Below are positions 62,554 to 64,000 of a DNA stretch of 64,000 nucleotides, piece by piece. The DNA is taken from contig NZ_JAHBBK010000003.1 of the NCBI RefSeq assembly GCF_018390515.1, forward strand, positions 620,001-684,000, in the 5' to 3' direction. A model generated the notes under the pieces. It searched no databases, was not told the DNA's origin, and worked only from the letters and a program-made list of their open reading frames with translations. Position numbers and translations under genes: made by a program. Position 1 is the stretch's first letter; the number at the start of each line of letters is the position of its first letter. This stretch comes from Mucilaginibacter sp. Bleaf8. GTDB taxonomy: Bacteria; Bacteroidota; Bacteroidia; Sphingobacteriales; Sphingobacteriaceae.

Positions 62554-62554
62554 T

Positions 62555-63589
62555 TTATACAATCTCGGTTTTAAACTGCTTCAGGAACCGTACATCATTT
62601 TCCGAGAACAAACGTAAATCGCGTATCTCGTACTTGAGGTTAGTAATCCGTTCAATGCCCATACCAAAAGCAAAGCCGGTATATCTTTTAGAATCGATAC
62701 CGCAGTTTTCCAGCACGTTCGGATCAACCATACCGCAACCTAAAATTTCAACCCAGCCGCTGTGCTTGCACATGTTGCAGCCTGCACCTTTACAGATACT
62801 GCATGATATATCCATTTCGGCCGATGGCTCGGTGAACGGGAAGTAAGACGGGCGGAAACGTACTTTAGTGCCTTCGCCATACAGCTCCTGCACAAAGTGA
62901 AACAGGGTTTGTTTCAGGTCTGCAAACGATACGTTCTCGTCGATGTACAAACCTTCAACCTGGTGAAAAAAGCAGTGCGCACGGGCCGATATGGCCTCAT
63001 TGCGGTACACGCGGCCCGGCATAATGGCACGGAACGGCGGTTTGCCGCTCTCCATCATGCGTACCTGTACCGATGAGGTATGGGTGCGCAGTGCAATGCT
63101 GTCTTTACCATTATCTTTGCTGATAAAGAAAGTATCCTGCATATCACGCGCAGGGTGCTCTTCCGGAAAGTTGAGGGCCGAGAAGTTGTGCCAGTCGTCT
63201 TCAATCTCGGGGCCTTCAGCTACCACAAAGCCCAAGCGCTTAAAAATATCGATAATCTCGTTGCGTACCAGTGATAGCGGATGGCGTGAGCCTACGGCAA
63301 AGCCTTCGCCCGGCAGGGTAAGATCCTGCTGTGAACCGCTGGTGGTAAGCTGCGAGTCGAATTGTTCTTTCAGTTCCTGGAACTTGCCTTCGGTTAGCTG
63401 CTTAAACTGGTTCAGTACTTTACCCAGTGTGCGCTTCTCTTCCGGTGTTGTGCTTTTAAACTGCTCAAAAAGATCTTTGATGATTCCTTTTGTGCCCAAA
63501 AATTTAATGCGGAATACTTCCAGTTCCTCGGCGTTGGCCGGGGCAAATGTGTTTACTTCCGCTGTATATTGATTAATCAGATCCTGCAT
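62555..63589 (-). CDS. pheS: Phenylalanine-tRNA ligase alpha subunit
   Basis: A class II synthetase core with the pheS motifs [36 protein letters not shown] and [11 protein letters not shown], plus an N-terminal coiled coil. 344 aa is normal. pheT is not adjacent downstream. The next two genes (Rieske-like lipoprotein, TetR) follow without gaps, an unusual operon for a synthetase. Confidence 0.96.
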   Translation of the reverse strand: MQDLINQYTAEVNTFAPANAEELEVFRIKFLGTKGIIKDLFEQFKSTTPEEKRTLGKVLNQFKQLTEGKFQELKEQFDSQLTTSGSQQDLTLPGEGFAVGSRHPLSLVRNEIIDIFKRLGFVVAEGPEIEDDWHNFSALNFPEEHPARDMQDTFFISKDNGKDSIALRTHTSSVQVRMMESGKPPFRAIMPGRVYRNEAISARAHCFFHQVEGLYIDENVSFADLKQTLFHFVQELYGEGTKVRFRPSYFPFTEPSAEMDISCSICKGAGCNMCKHSGWVEILGCGMVDPNVLENCGIDSKRYTGFAFGMGIERITNLKYEIRDLRLFSENDVRFLKQFKTEIV

Positions 63590-63657
63590 TTCAGGTTATA
63601 GTTCTTTATAGTATGGCGGCCATTACGGCTACCGCAAAGATAAAAATTTGTGGGGCG

Positions 63658-64000
63658 TTATTTAATAACGCCTAATTCTTTACCCACTTTGGTAAATGCG
63701 GCAATGGCTTTATCCAGATGTTCGGTTTCATGCGCGGCCGAAATTTGTACCCGGATACGGGCTTTGCCTTGCGGTACCACAGGGTAGTAAAAGCCAATCA
63801 CGTAAATGCCTTCCTGTAACATACGGGCGGCAAATTCCTGCGATAGTTTAGCATCATACAGCATTACCGGTACAATCGGGTGTACGCCTGGTTTAATGTC
63901 AAAGCCGGCCTCGGTCATTTTCTCACGAAAATACTGGGTATTGCTTTCCAGCTTATCGCGCAGGTTGGTAGTTTCGCTCAGCATGTTCAGCACGGCAATA
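63658..64000 (-). CDS. kbl: Glycine C-acetyltransferase (2-amino-3-ketobutyrate CoA ligase), 3' part
   Basis: Only the C-terminal third is in the window; the frame stays open to base 64000. The segment PIVPVMLYDAKLSQEFAARM, GIYVIGFYYPVVPQGKARIR and VQISAAHETEHLDKAI is that of Kbl, the PLP enzyme splitting 2-amino-3-oxobutyrate into glycine and acetyl-CoA in threonine breakdown. The PLP lysine lies outside the window. Related alpha-oxoamine synthases (BioF) are less likely given HETEHLDKAIAAF. Confidence 0.88.
   Translation of the reverse strand, partial: IAVLNMLSETTNLRDKLESNTQYFREKMTEAGFDIKPGVHPIVPVMLYDAKLSQEFAARMLQEGIYVIGFYYPVVPQGKARIRVQISAAHETEHLDKAIAAFTKVGKELGVIK

Noticed and set aside
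1..64000. CRISPR array, prophage, insertion sequence or integrase
   Set aside because: No spaced direct-repeat array, transposase, integrase or phage structural gene seen on either strand.

Overview
The window looks like chromosome of a Bacteroidota bacterium, most likely family Sphingobacteriaceae (Mucilaginibacter/Pedobacter-like). This is an inference from gene families rather than a database match. The supporting signs are SusC/FhuA-type receptors with an N-terminal carboxypeptidase-like domain, a bifunctional Fkp, a RemB-like barrel, a tiny histone-H1-like protein, many AraC/SDR pairs, weak Shine-Dalgarno sites and several promoters of the Bacteroidota type (TTTG, 19-21 nt, TAnnTTTG). 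I see no plasmid, phage, transposase or CRISPR signature. It reads as ordinary chromosome with compact operons, strong hairpin terminators and a few intergenic repeats.

Layout. 1-7 kb: end of a thioredoxin-reductase-like flavoprotein lacking the CxxC, a secreted unknown, a 1302-aa hybrid histidine kinase and a single-domain response regulator. 6.7-8.4 kb: alkylation-repair operon (AraC-methyltransferase, separate Ada metal-binding domain, AlkB). 8.5-15.1 kb: AraC regulator, PRISE-type reductase, histone-H1-like protein, TPR/HTH membrane regulator, GH3 glycosidase. 15.3 and 32.9 kb: two identical tRNA-Val(TAC) genes with matching terminators, in opposite orientation. Between them: an outer-membrane beta-barrel protein, a sigma/membrane-partner pair, Fkp (GDP-fucose salvage), a second PRISE reductase, Crp-like regulator, HPP protein, two SDRs, an AraC regulator, and an iron-type unit (TonB siderophore receptor plus PepSY protein) whose promoter carries a perfect palindrome and whose leader carries twin hairpins. 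33-44.8 kb: AI-2E-type permease, RecO, DgkA, several SDRs, PepT, MmcQ/YjbR, AraC, TerC, an ECF sigma / membrane protein / adhesin-like triplet, and NadR-kinase with PnuC. 45-57 kb: Gmd, RemB-like barrel, Dxs, lipoprotein, ScpA, GlyA, second hybrid kinase. 57-64 kb: ComF, PRTase, RlmD, a possible small ORF with an operator-like array, TetR, Rieske-like lipoprotein, PheS, and the 3' end of kbl.

How the genes work together. Both routes to GDP-fucose are touched (fkp salvage, gmd de novo), next to outer-membrane proteins that could use or display glycans. NAD precursors are taken up by PnuC and trapped by the NadR kinase. Iron uptake couples a TonB receptor with a PepSY protein. Alkylation damage is handled by one three-gene operon. 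The best candidates for new biology are the twin CGGGAA hairpins before the siderophore receptor, the TATACCAA array over the promoter of a possible 35-aa ORF, a decayed MmcQ copy, and several enzymes that keep their fold signature but have lost textbook catalytic or ligand residues.
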